This document shows, piece after piece, positions 6,839 to 14,162 of a DNA stretch of 64,000 nt. Numbering within the stretch: position 1 is the stretch's first letter; every line of letters begins with the position of its first letter. The notes beneath the pieces are model-generated. The model was not told the origin of the DNA. It did no database searches and saw only the letters and a list, made by a program, of their open reading frames with translations. The DNA lies in the NCBI GenBank assembly GCA_026004435.1, contig BPJD01000005.1, positions 1 through 64,000 on the forward strand, read 5' to 3'. This DNA is from Patescibacteria group bacterium (lineage in GTDB: Bacteria > Patescibacteriota > Microgenomatia > UBA1406 > GWC2-37-13). Made by a program: the position numbers and the translations under genes.

Positions 6839-8170
6839 ATGGACAAGATTAAAAATTTTTTGAAAAAATTTGGAATGCTCACATATGGTAATAGTATGTT
6901 ACCATTATTTTTTATAAATGATAAAGTTTTTATTAAAGAAAGATCTTTTAGTAAGATAAAGATAAATGATATAGTCTTGTTTACCAATTTTGGCAAATTG
7001 ATTGGTCATAGAGTTGTTTATAAATCTAATAAATATATCATAACTAAGGGTGATAATGCTTTGCTATCTGATGGAAAAATTTTTCCCAACCAAATTTTAG
7101 GCGTTATTTATAAAATAAAACGCAATGGCCGGTTTTTTAATCCTAACACTTTTTACCTTATCCAATCAACGCATTATTTTAATGAGATTGTAAAAATAAA
7201 AAAGTCCTTTGATAAGGAAAAGATTAACTATGTTTTTTTAAAAGGTCTTCCTTTACATCTTTATTATGAAGGAAAACATCCTAAAAGAATTTATGCTGAT
7301 TGCGATGTTTTAATTGATAAAAATGATTTTGAAAAAGCAGAAAAAATTTTGTTTGGATTTGGCTACAAAAAAGCTGACACTTCCCTTTCAAAAATTCAAA
7401 AAAAATTAATAGATAAAGAAGTAGAAAATGCCTTTTGGAAAGTTATTGATGGTTTTTCTGTTGTCTTTGATCTTCATCTTGAAGTTGTTTTTATGATGAC
7501 CCAACTTGGCTCTTTAGATGCTCTCTATCCTCAAAAATTTATTGATAAATTAACAGAAGAATTTTTAAAAACCAAAAGAAAAGTAAAAATTTTAAATGAA
7601 AATTTCTTAATACTTAATACTAAATACTTAATACTCTATCTTGTCCTACACCTTTTTCATCATAATTTTAAAGGAGCTTTCAGATACGAATTTTTGAATC
7701 AGGTAATTAAAAAAACTGGAAATAAAGAAAAAATCTTTCAGGAAATTGTAGAAATTGTAGAAAGATACAAACTAAATAATTTCATTTATCCAGTTTTTTA
7801 CCTTCTAAAAAAATATTATCAAACACCTATGCCAAAAAGCTTTTTAAAACAAATTTCAATTAAAAACTCGTTAACCCGCAAACTCGCAGATAAAATAATA
7901 AAAAAAATAAACATTTTTGACGATGACCCAAGAATTCAGGCTGGAATAAACAGATTTTTAAACCTTTTTTTCTTTTCACCCAATCCTTTTTGGAAAAGAA
8001 TATTTGTCTTCTTTAATCCCCAAGTAATCACAGCTTTTATGTGGAGTATGTATACTAAAATACGCTTTTCTAAAGACATTATTTCTTTAGCTGGAAAATT
8101 TAAACCAAAAGTTAAAAAAGATGTTCTAAAGTCACGAAAGGAATTGGAAAAAAATTATGTAAGGTTTTAA
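6839..8170 (+). CDS. S26-type peptidase domain fused to an NTP_transf_5-like nucleotidyltransferase
   Basis: About 443 residues from the ATG at 6839; the frame is open further upstream but that stretch overlaps ycaO. Residues ~1-100 resemble the signal peptidase S26/S24 fold: YGNSMLPLF contains the catalytic-type Ser, LIGHRVV a His as in archaeal/eukaryotic-type signal peptidases, and TKGDNALLSDG the following conserved loop. From ~125 the protein matches the nucleotidyltransferase family seen in peptide biosynthesis loci, with FLKGLPLHLYYEG and the metal-binding stretch RIYADCDVLIDK. The fusion of a leader-cutting type peptidase with a nucleotidyltransferase fits a peptide maturation pathway. 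It heads an operon with a sugar transferase and a PqqD-like protein. Confidence 0.68.
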   Translation: MDKIKNFLKKFGMLTYGNSMLPLFFINDKVFIKERSFSKIKINDIVLFTNFGKLIGHRVVYKSNKYIITKGDNALLSDGKIFPNQILGVIYKIKRNGRFFNPNTFYLIQSTHYFNEIVKIKKSFDKEKINYVFLKGLPLHLYYEGKHPKRIYADCDVLIDKNDFEKAEKILFGFGYKKADTSLSKIQKKLIDKEVENAFWKVIDGFSVVFDLHLEVVFMMTQLGSLDALYPQKFIDKLTEEFLKTKRKVKILNENFLILNTKYLILYLVLHLFHHNFKGAFRYEFLNQVIKKTGNKEKIFQEIVEIVERYKLNNFIYPVFYLLKKYYQTPMPKSFLKQISIKNSLTRKLADKIIKKINIFDDDPRIQAGINRFLNLFFFSPNPFWKRIFVFFNPQVITAFMWSMYTKIRFSKDIISLAGKFKPKVKKDVLKSRKELEKNYVRF

Positions 8171-8180
8171 AATTTTAAAA
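8163..8180. repeat. 18-bp perfect AT palindrome at a gene junction
   Basis: GTTTTAAAATTTTAAAAC is identical to its reverse complement. It spans the stop codon of the peptidase/nucleotidyltransferase fusion and ends 2 bp before the ATG of the sugar transferase. It may be an operator or an mRNA hairpin between the two genes; there is no T-tract of terminator type after it. Confidence 0.5.
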
Positions 8181-8182
8181 CT

Positions 8183-8773
8183 ATGCCAGAGATTTTGGAA
8201 AAAATTATCGCACTCATCTTTTTAATTTTACTCTCCCCTATTTTCCTTATTCTCTATCTTGCGGTCAAATTAACCTCCAAAGGTCCTTTTATCTTTAAAC
8301 AAAAAAGATCAGGTAAAAACAAAAAACCTTTTTATATCTACAAAATTCGCACAATGGTTGAAAATGCAGAAGAGCTGAAAGAAAAATACAAACATCTAAA
8401 TCAGGCCGATGGACCTGTATTTAAGATATACGATGACCCAAGATTTACCAAAGTTGGAAAAATAATTGCCCACCTTGGTTTGGATGAACTTCCTCAACTT
8501 ATTAATATCTTAAAAGGAGAAATGTCTTTTGTTGGCCCTCGGCCCTTTCCAGTTGCTGAAGCAAAGAGAATTTCTAAAAAATATGAAAAAAGATTTAGCG
8601 TTAAGCCTGGAATTTTATCTTCCTGGGTAATACAGGGAGCTTTTCACGATAATTTTGAAAAATGGATGAATCTTGATTTAAAAGATGTTGAAAACAAAAG
8701 TTTTTGGTATGATTTAAAGATAATTTTAAAGTCATTAGCATTTTGGGTAAAAGTGATAAGCAATGCTTTCTAA
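8183..8773 (+). CDS. Bacterial sugar transferase (undecaprenyl-phosphate sugar-1-phosphate transferase type)
   Basis: 196 residues of the RfbP/WcaJ/WbaP-type catalytic core: an N-terminal hydrophobic hairpin (residues ~5-28, IIALIFLILLSPIFLILYLA), then GPFIFKQKRSGKN, YKIRTMV, LDELPQLINILKGEMSFVGPRP and KPGILSSW, all family signatures. It transfers a sugar-1-phosphate to a membrane polyprenyl phosphate to begin glycan assembly. It starts 12 bp after the peptidase/nucleotidyltransferase gene and overlaps the PqqD-like gene by 11 bp, so it is in the same operon. Whether it serves the polysaccharide region downstream or glycosylates the product of the peptide locus cannot be told from sequence. 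Confidence 0.88.
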   Translation: MPEILEKIIALIFLILLSPIFLILYLAVKLTSKGPFIFKQKRSGKNKKPFYIYKIRTMVENAEELKEKYKHLNQADGPVFKIYDDPRFTKVGKIIAHLGLDELPQLINILKGEMSFVGPRPFPVAEAKRISKKYEKRFSVKPGILSSWVIQGAFHDNFEKWMNLDLKDVENKSFWYDLKIILKSLAFWVKVISNAF

Positions 8774-9050
8774 AAAACAAAGCTCTAAAAAACAAAAAAA
8801 TATCAAAATTCAAAAAGGTTTAATTGTTGAAAAGATTGACGATCAAACAGTTATTTTTGATACAGAAGAATCAGTGCTGTATACTTTAAATGAAACCGCA
8901 AGTGTTATTTTTGATAAGCTAAAGAAAAATTGGGATAAAGAAAGAATAATAAATTATATGCTTAAGAATTATGAGGTTAAAAGAGAAAGATTAGAAAAAG
9001 ATTTTGAGCAATTATTAAAAAGTTTAAAAAGAAAGAAAATAATTGTTTAA
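8763..9050 (+). CDS. PqqD-like peptide-chaperone protein
   Basis: 95 residues. The stretch DDQTVIFDTEESVLYTLNET followed by ASVIFDKLKKNW and a helical C-terminus is the PqqD pattern, a small winged-helix fold that binds leader peptides (RiPP recognition element) and passes them to modifying enzymes. The window has a YcaO without an E1-type partner, so this protein is the obvious candidate for leader recognition. It overlaps both its upstream neighbour (11 bp) and possibly the next gene, indicating translational coupling. The start at 8763 has a Lys/Gln-rich N-terminus (KKQSSKKQKNIKIQK), probably a flexible tail. Confidence 0.78.
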   Translation: MLSKKQSSKKQKNIKIQKGLIVEKIDDQTVIFDTEESVLYTLNETASVIFDKLKKNWDKERIINYMLKNYEVKRERLEKDFEQLLKSLKRKKIIV

Positions 9051-9051
9051 G

Positions 9052-9606
9052 ATGAGAAAAATGTCTTTTCTAAAAAAAATCTGGAAGTTTTTGGTTGATA
9101 ATTATTTTATTTCAATCTTTATTGCATGCATCGGTTTTGTTGCTGTTGTTTCTGTCTATAAACTTTTTTTTGTTAAACCTACCTATGTATATGCCAAGGT
9201 TAAGGTTGGTCAAGGTTTGTGGTGGGCTTCAACTCAAAAGCCATCATCATGGTATCTTGAGGCGTTTCAGAATGTTATCAAGACTAAAGAAAGTGAGAAT
9301 GATCTTTCAGGGAATCCTCAGTCGCAGATTTTGAGTATGCGTTATTATCCTACTTATATTCAGAATCAATATGATGTTTATCTCATTATGAAACTAAAGG
9401 TTTCCAAACTTGGAAAAACAGGCAAATACAACTTTAAACGCTCTTCAATTGGTGTTTCGTCTCCGGTTGATTTTGAGTTTCCTTCTGTTCAGTTTTCCGG
9501 AACTATTATTGATATTTCCGAAAAACCTATTAAAGATAAGTTGAGTAGAAAAAGAGGTTGTTTTGGCAAAGAAGAAATTCAGATCCATGGGAGTATGAGG
9601 TTATAG
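9052..9606 (+). CDS. Membrane-anchored protein, N-terminal part of a frameshifted gene
   Basis: From the ATG at 9052: a lysine-rich start, one membrane helix at residues ~14-38 (ISIFIACIGFVAVVSVYKLFF) and a beta-rich outer domain (KPTYVYAKVKVGQGLWWAST and on). A DUF4330-like or HlyD-like anchored protein is possible, not certain. The frame ends at 9606, but the sequence continues as coding in another frame (EYEVIEIGDYYFDGKEKG, 9591-9644) and then returns to the original frame for the next entry. The original product was therefore probably one protein of ~280 residues. Follows the PqqD-like gene in the same operon. Confidence 0.6.
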   Translation: MRKMSFLKKIWKFLVDNYFISIFIACIGFVAVVSVYKLFFVKPTYVYAKVKVGQGLWWASTQKPSSWYLEAFQNVIKTKESENDLSGNPQSQILSMRYYPTYIQNQYDVYLIMKLKVSKLGKTGKYNFKRSSIGVSSPVDFEFPSVQFSGTIIDISEKPIKDKLSRKRGCFGKEEIQIHGSMRL

Positions 9607-9612
9607 AGATAG

Positions 9613-9897
9613 GTGATTATTATTTTGATGGCAAAGAGAAAGGTCTTTGAGATTATAGATAAATCAGCCAGAGATACTTATGTATTAACCTCAGACACCT
9701 TTGGTAATTATCCGGATGTTGAGCCTGAGTTAAGAAAATACATTTTTGTTAAGGCAAAGATCAAGGCCAAAGAAAAGGGAGGAAAACTGATTTTTGGTGA
9801 AGAGCAGATTTTATCTGTAGGTCAAAGTATCAATATTGTCACAAATAAGTTTGTTTTTCAAAATTATCGAGTAGCAGAAATTAAGCCAACTAAATAA
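9613..9897 (+). CDS. C-terminal part of the frameshifted membrane-anchored protein
   Basis: Up to 94 codons (internal ATG at 9628). From KVFEIIDKSARDTYVL onward it reads as the natural continuation of the preceding gene: YYFDGKEKG (other frame) joins KVFEIIDKSA at about 9640-9650, where a 6-bp hairpin CAAAGA...TCTTTG (9632-9649) sits. The rest is beta-rich (KYIFVKAKIKAKEKGGKLIF, then QILSVGQSINIVTNKFVFQN). As a separate protein it would lack a membrane anchor, so I regard it as part of one gene interrupted by two compensating frame changes. Confidence 0.5.
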   Translation: MIIILMAKRKVFEIIDKSARDTYVLTSDTFGNYPDVEPELRKYIFVKAKIKAKEKGGKLIFGEEQILSVGQSINIVTNKFVFQNYRVAEIKPTK

Positions 9898-10100
9898 GAT
9901 TTGGCCAAGATAGTTAACCTAGTGTTTCTTTAAGCTAAATTAGAGATTGTCTAATCAATGAATCTGTGAACAATTTCTTTTATTATATCCTGATAAGCTA
10001 ATTTTATAAAATTTTGTTTGTAAAATTATTCTTGAAGGCTATTTATTAAAAATAAAATTCAATAAATCAATTTATTGTGTTATACCTTTTAATTTTCCAG

Positions 10101-10129
10101 TTGCAAATTTAAAAGAACAATATTATACT
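10101..10129 (+). promoter_or_regulatory. Promoter of the exported GH10 gene
   Basis: TTGCAA (10101-10106), a 17-bp spacer and TATACT (10124-10129), 11 nt before the ATG at 10141. The flanking 9898-10100 stretch is AT-rich and holds no gene that I can see. The predicted RNA would have only a few untranslated bases. Confidence 0.6.
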
Positions 10130-10140
10130 ATAAGAATAAG

Positions 10141-10320
10141 ATGGACAGAGATAAATTGTCAACAGCTGAAATAGATGATCTTTATGTAAGTGGACAACTT
10201 CCCTGAAGAGGAATGGCTTAGATTGAGACTTTATCGGAATCAAGCAAGTGACCAAGAAGTTTTCAAGGAAAGAGGAGAAGAAAAAATGGAAAAGACGTCT
10301 TATCTTTAGGACTAATTCTT
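10141..10320 (+). pseudogene. 5' coding part of the GH10 gene, in two frames
   Basis: The ATG at 10141 opens MDRDKLSTAEIDDLYVSGQLP and stops at 10206. Shifted by +1, coding-like sequence continues (PEEEWLRLRLYRNQASDQEV, from ~10202), and after a shift back near 10285 it reads RRKNGKDVLSLGLILLGLFT, a basic patch plus a membrane/signal helix that runs into the frame of the next entry. So the true N-terminus of the SH3-like/GH10 protein lies here: a ~45-residue cytoplasmic head and one transmembrane helix. Two compensating frame changes break it in this sequence. Confidence 0.5.
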
Positions 10321-11685
10321 TTGGGACTTTTTACTCTTCGGCCTGGAACAATAAATGCATCTTCTATAGAGCGACAGTCTGGTCCTTCTAGAGACTCTGT
10401 ATCTCCTTATAAAGATGTTAATAATATTGGTATTGATATTGATATTGATATTGAAGAGATAGTTAAAAATTGGTTGAAAGAAAAGTTTAATCTTCAAGAG
10501 GGAGAATTTGATCTATATATTTTGGGTAATAATTTTTTTGGTATAAAACTTCATGAAATTAAAGCAGGAGATCAAATAGAGAATTCACAGGGAAAATTTA
10601 ATTCTATTTCTCCAGATAAACCACAAGTATATGGTTTTATTAAAGAAGGTGAACAAAAAGTTGTGCTTTTACCAAATATTGTGACTCCATATGGCAGATT
10701 TTATCTTGATAATGCAGTTACACAAGAAGATGGAAATGTGCTTTTAGAATACAAATCTGAATCTGGTGTTTTAGTTCCTTTTTATATGGAGATGTCTAAA
10801 CTTAGTGAGAACTCGATAGCCGATGTTTTAGTTGAGTCTATTAAAGAAAAGATATCTGACGGCAAATTGGTTGTTGTTTCTTTTAATGATTCCCGAGAAC
10901 CGGCTGATTTTTACCAAATAGAGTCTCCTATTGCAACAGGTGGGTTTGAAACGGAAGTTTCATTGTCTTTATCTTTTAATTCAGTTAAAAATCAACTAAG
11001 TTTAAGTTTTGGTGATAGCAGATCTGTGGTAATACAGTTGCCTGAGGAGTTAGCTGAGATGTTTAAGCAGGCAGGAGAAATAAAGCCTGAATTTGTTGTT
11101 GATGAAAATGGAAATTTAGCGGTAAAAGGTTTGCCTGAAGGAGTTAGTTTACATTTAGAAGGAGGTTATCCTTTTTTAAGTTATCAAAAGACAACAGTTT
11201 CAGGAAAAGTAGAAGGAAACAGTCTAAATGTAAGATCTGGTCCAGGTACAAATTACCCAAAAATAGATTCTTTAAGTCAAGGAACTGAGATACCATTGTC
11301 TCAGGGAACTACTTTTTATGTTCCTGAAGAAGGTGAAGAACGTGAGTATAGTTTAGGTTTAAGAGAAAGCAGAGATAAACAAGGTAAGCCAGTTTATGAG
11401 ATTATGTTGATAAGTACAGGAGACCAACAAGAAGCAATAGCCTTATCAGGTATTAAAGAGGTTTGGGCGCGAATAGGTGATATAGGTGATAATAGATTCG
11501 TTGCAGTAAGATATAATGGAGAAGCATTAGTCGCACTTAAATCAACTGTTGTTGAAGAAAATATCGAAGTTGCTCCTTCAGCAGATCTTCTTCCTGCTCC
11601 TGACTTTGAAAACGCACAACTTAAGGCTGCAGTAAGTGATTTTGTCAATGCAATGGAGATGGTAGGGATTGAAGGTAGAGTGTAG
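10321..11685 (+). CDS. Exported SH3-like-domain part of a split GH10 protein
   Basis: 454 codons from a TTG that lies inside the membrane helix; the real start is probably the ATG at 10141 in another frame. A low-complexity stretch IGIDIDIDIEE comes from a GATATT repeat. Residues ~290-330 match a bacterial SH3-like domain: GNSLNVRSGPGTNYPKID, the hallmark of cell-wall-binding SH3_3 modules. The rest is beta-rich and not recognised. The frame ends at 11685, yet EEVKNNLIFRKIRGSG continues in the other frame across a 9-bp perfect hairpin (11703-11722) and joins the next entry, so the two are one gene. Attached to the cell surface, it could hold a glycan-cleaving domain at the cell wall. Confidence 0.65.
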   Translation: MGLFTLRPGTINASSIERQSGPSRDSVSPYKDVNNIGIDIDIDIEEIVKNWLKEKFNLQEGEFDLYILGNNFFGIKLHEIKAGDQIENSQGKFNSISPDKPQVYGFIKEGEQKVVLLPNIVTPYGRFYLDNAVTQEDGNVLLEYKSESGVLVPFYMEMSKLSENSIADVLVESIKEKISDGKLVVVSFNDSREPADFYQIESPIATGGFETEVSLSLSFNSVKNQLSLSFGDSRSVVIQLPEELAEMFKQAGEIKPEFVVDENGNLAVKGLPEGVSLHLEGGYPFLSYQKTTVSGKVEGNSLNVRSGPGTNYPKIDSLSQGTEIPLSQGTTFYVPEEGEEREYSLGLRESRDKQGKPVYEIMLISTGDQQEAIALSGIKEVWARIGDIGDNRFVAVRYNGEALVALKSTVVEENIEVAPSADLLPAPDFENAQLKAAVSDFVNAMEMVGIEGRV

Positions 11686-11727
11686 AAGAAGTAAAGAATA
11701 ATCTTATCTTTAGAAAGATAAGGGGTA

Positions 11728-12975
11728 GTGGATGGTAAGGAGTATGTTGTTGGGGTGTATAGGGTAACAGGACTCGATGGTACTCCTTATGTTTTTCCTT
11801 TAAAAGCAGAAAGGTACGAAAATGGTGAATTGAGATGGGATTTTAAGTCAGCATCCAGAGTTTTGGCGGAGGCTCAAGGAGTTCTTTTGGGAAATAATGA
11901 TGAGGCATGGCGTTCAGATTTGGGAGAAAAATTAGAATACTTTGGAACAATAGCTATGGCTGAAGGATTTGCCGGAACAGAAGGATATAGGATAAGATTT
12001 AATGAGAGTGATCTTCCTTATATAGAAGAGGCCTATGAAAGAGTGCGAACCATAATCAACCGTGGAGGGTATCCATTTTTTAAAACATCAATTGTGCCTT
12101 CTTTTTTAAATGGAGTACCTCCAGATCTGGATAAGGCTATAAAAAGTATGAGTGTGGAAGATGTCGAGCGGCTTTTGAGAGGTCATGTAGAGAGAGTTAT
12201 GACGTATCAACCAAATAAAAATGCACCTAAATTTAAAGATCTTGTTGATGTTTGGGAGATTGTTGGAGAAGTTAACCCTTATTATATACAAAGGGGTTGG
12301 AATAGGCATCCTTTTATAGAAAAATTTGCAAAACCAAACGATCCTGATTTTGGTTGGAAAAAGTTTTTTGAAATAGTTTTTAGAACAGCACAACAAATTG
12401 ATCCTGATGCCCTTTTGATTGTTTCCAATTACAACAATGAATATCCAAATGATTTACATCCCGGTGGGACTCAAAAACAGACTCTTGAGATTATTAGATA
12501 CTTAAAGTCAATAGGTATTAATAATGTGGGAGTTGGGTTGCATATGCATCTAAACTTATATGGAGATCATGTAATTCCAACACCACCACAGTTTGCAAAT
12601 GTAATTAGATTATATCGTAGCTCTGGGGCGGAACCAATCATTACAGAATTTGATTTGAATATAAGCACTAAACCACATGTGCCAGCCGGAAGACCAGACT
12701 GGTGGCCTTCAGTAGCTTTTAACCCAAATACACGTTATGCTGATCAAGCAAGAATATATTATGACCTTGTAAAAACTTATTTGGAAGAAACTAGAGGGCA
12801 AGAAAACAGAATTATATCATGGTGGGGAAGAAGAGATAATCATAGTTGGATTGAGCTAGGTCATAAAGTAGAAGATGCTGATCCTCTTTTGTTTGACCAC
12901 AATGGAAAACCAAAGCCAGCGTTTTTTGCTGTATCATCAGCGCTATATGAGAGTTTGTTAGAGAAATTTGACTAA
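11728..12975 (+). CDS. Glycoside hydrolase family 10-like domain (xylanase fold)
   Basis: 415 codons from a GTG. The GH10 landmarks are present: VWEIVGEVNPYY near residue 170 (acid/base Glu; usual form WDVVNE), DALLIVSNYNNEYP, INNVGVGLHMHLN, PIITEFDLN near residue 305 (nucleophile Glu; usual ITELDI), and the substrate-site ends SWWGRRDNHSW and DPLLFDHNGKPKPAF. GH10 enzymes cut beta-1,4-xylan-type chains by a retaining mechanism. The Asn before the acid/base Glu is replaced by Gly, so activity or specificity may differ. It is the C-terminal part of the membrane-anchored SH3-domain protein encoded upstream. A predicted surface glycanase is unusual for this kind of organism. Confidence 0.8.
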   Translation: MDGKEYVVGVYRVTGLDGTPYVFPLKAERYENGELRWDFKSASRVLAEAQGVLLGNNDEAWRSDLGEKLEYFGTIAMAEGFAGTEGYRIRFNESDLPYIEEAYERVRTIINRGGYPFFKTSIVPSFLNGVPPDLDKAIKSMSVEDVERLLRGHVERVMTYQPNKNAPKFKDLVDVWEIVGEVNPYYIQRGWNRHPFIEKFAKPNDPDFGWKKFFEIVFRTAQQIDPDALLIVSNYNNEYPNDLHPGGTQKQTLEIIRYLKSIGINNVGVGLHMHLNLYGDHVIPTPPQFANVIRLYRSSGAEPIITEFDLNISTKPHVPAGRPDWWPSVAFNPNTRYADQARIYYDLVKTYLEETRGQENRIISWWGRRDNHSWIELGHKVEDADPLLFDHNGKPKPAFFAVSSALYESLLEKFD

Positions 12976-13010
12976 TAAAATTTTTCTACAATATATAGAG
13001 TATTTATTTA

Positions 13011-14150
13011 ATGGAAACAAAATTGTTAATATTTTCTAAATTAAGCGGAGGTGGTCTTGACAGGTTTTTTCAATTATTTTATCAGTTAAAAACTGAAAAC
13101 TTTGATATATTTTATTTTTTTTACAATCCTCCTATTCGTAAGGAAATATACAAAAATACAAAATATAGGATAATAAAACCAAATTTAAGATATGAAAATG
13201 ATTTCATTATTTTTTGGCCAATTAAATTTATTTTTTTTATTAATCACTTAATAAGAACTTTTTTTATTTTAAAAAATTATAAAAAAAAATATAAGAAAAT
13301 TGTTGTTTTAAGTGCTGATCTTTATTCTTTAGCTATTCTGGCTTTATTAAAAAATTTATTACCTTTTTCTTTAGTATTTAGAGTAATGGTTGATTTTGAA
13401 GAGTTACTACTTAAAAGAGGGATTTTGTTTCGTAAATTAATTCATCTTGTTTCTATATATGCAATAAATAAAGCAGATAAGGTTGTTTCTGTTTCTAAAG
13501 GACTTAGTATAAAAACAAAAAATTTTTTTAAAATTAATTCAACTTCAAAAACAACTTTTATTTATAATGGAGTAATCTTTAATGTTATAAAAAAACCAAG
13601 ACTATATCCGAAGCAAAACCCTGTTATTCTTTATGTTGGGCGACTTGATAAAGAAAAAGATTTGCAGACAATAGTCAAGTCTTTTTACTTTGTCATTATA
13701 AAAAGGAGTGATTGTCAACTTTGGATTGTTGGTGACGGTTCTGAAAGAGAAAAGATTAGTAAATTAATAAAAAATATAGGATTGCAAAAAAATATCAAAA
13801 TGTTTGGTTGGAAAAACAATGTAGAAGAATTTTATAAAAGAGCCCATATTTTTTGCTTCGCTTCATTTTATGAAGGGTTTGGTTTTGTTATTATAGAAGC
13901 AATGAGTTTTGGACTACCTGTCGTTGTTACAAATTCTCCCTTTGGTCCAGGTGAAATAATTGAAGATAATAAATATGGACTTTTAGTACCTGTACAAGAT
14001 TATAAAAAAATGAGTAATGAAATACTATCATTGTTAAGTAGTAAAGAAAAATATATATATTATTCTAAGAGATCTCTTAAAAGGGCAAAATTTTTTTCTA
14101 AAGAAAAGATGTTATCAGAATGGAAGAAAGTGTTTCAAGAATTAATTTAG
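13011..14150 (+). CDS. Glycosyltransferase family 4
   Basis: 379 residues with the GT-B fold pattern: N-terminal domain beginning KLSGGGLDRFFQL, then the C-terminal Rossmann-like domain with VILYVGRLDKEKDLQTIV (residue ~205), WIVGDGSEREKI, KMFGWKNNVEEFYKRAHIF and the donor-binding EGFGFVIIEAMSFGLPVV near residue 285. It adds an activated sugar to a growing lipid-linked glycan on the cytoplasmic face of the membrane. Neighbours are other polysaccharide genes. The start at 13011 is the first ATG; the C-terminus is complete. Very AT-rich (runs of Asn, Lys, Ile, Phe). Confidence 0.88.
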   Translation: METKLLIFSKLSGGGLDRFFQLFYQLKTENFDIFYFFYNPPIRKEIYKNTKYRIIKPNLRYENDFIIFWPIKFIFFINHLIRTFFILKNYKKKYKKIVVLSADLYSLAILALLKNLLPFSLVFRVMVDFEELLLKRGILFRKLIHLVSIYAINKADKVVSVSKGLSIKTKNFFKINSTSKTTFIYNGVIFNVIKKPRLYPKQNPVILYVGRLDKEKDLQTIVKSFYFVIIKRSDCQLWIVGDGSEREKISKLIKNIGLQKNIKMFGWKNNVEEFYKRAHIFCFASFYEGFGFVIIEAMSFGLPVVVTNSPFGPGEIIEDNKYGLLVPVQDYKKMSNEILSLLSSKEKYIYYSKRSLKRAKFFSKEKMLSEWKKVFQELI

Positions 14151-14162
14151 TTTGCTTGTTCT

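Noticed and set aside
4044-8170. A lasso peptide cluster
   Set aside because: HprK-like, NTP_transf_5-like and PqqD-like proteins fit, but the asparagine-synthetase-like cyclase and the transglutaminase-like protease are missing and YcaO/SagB are not part of such clusters.
8163-8180. Intrinsic terminator
   Set aside because: No GC stem and no T tract after the palindrome; the two genes it separates appear cotranscribed.
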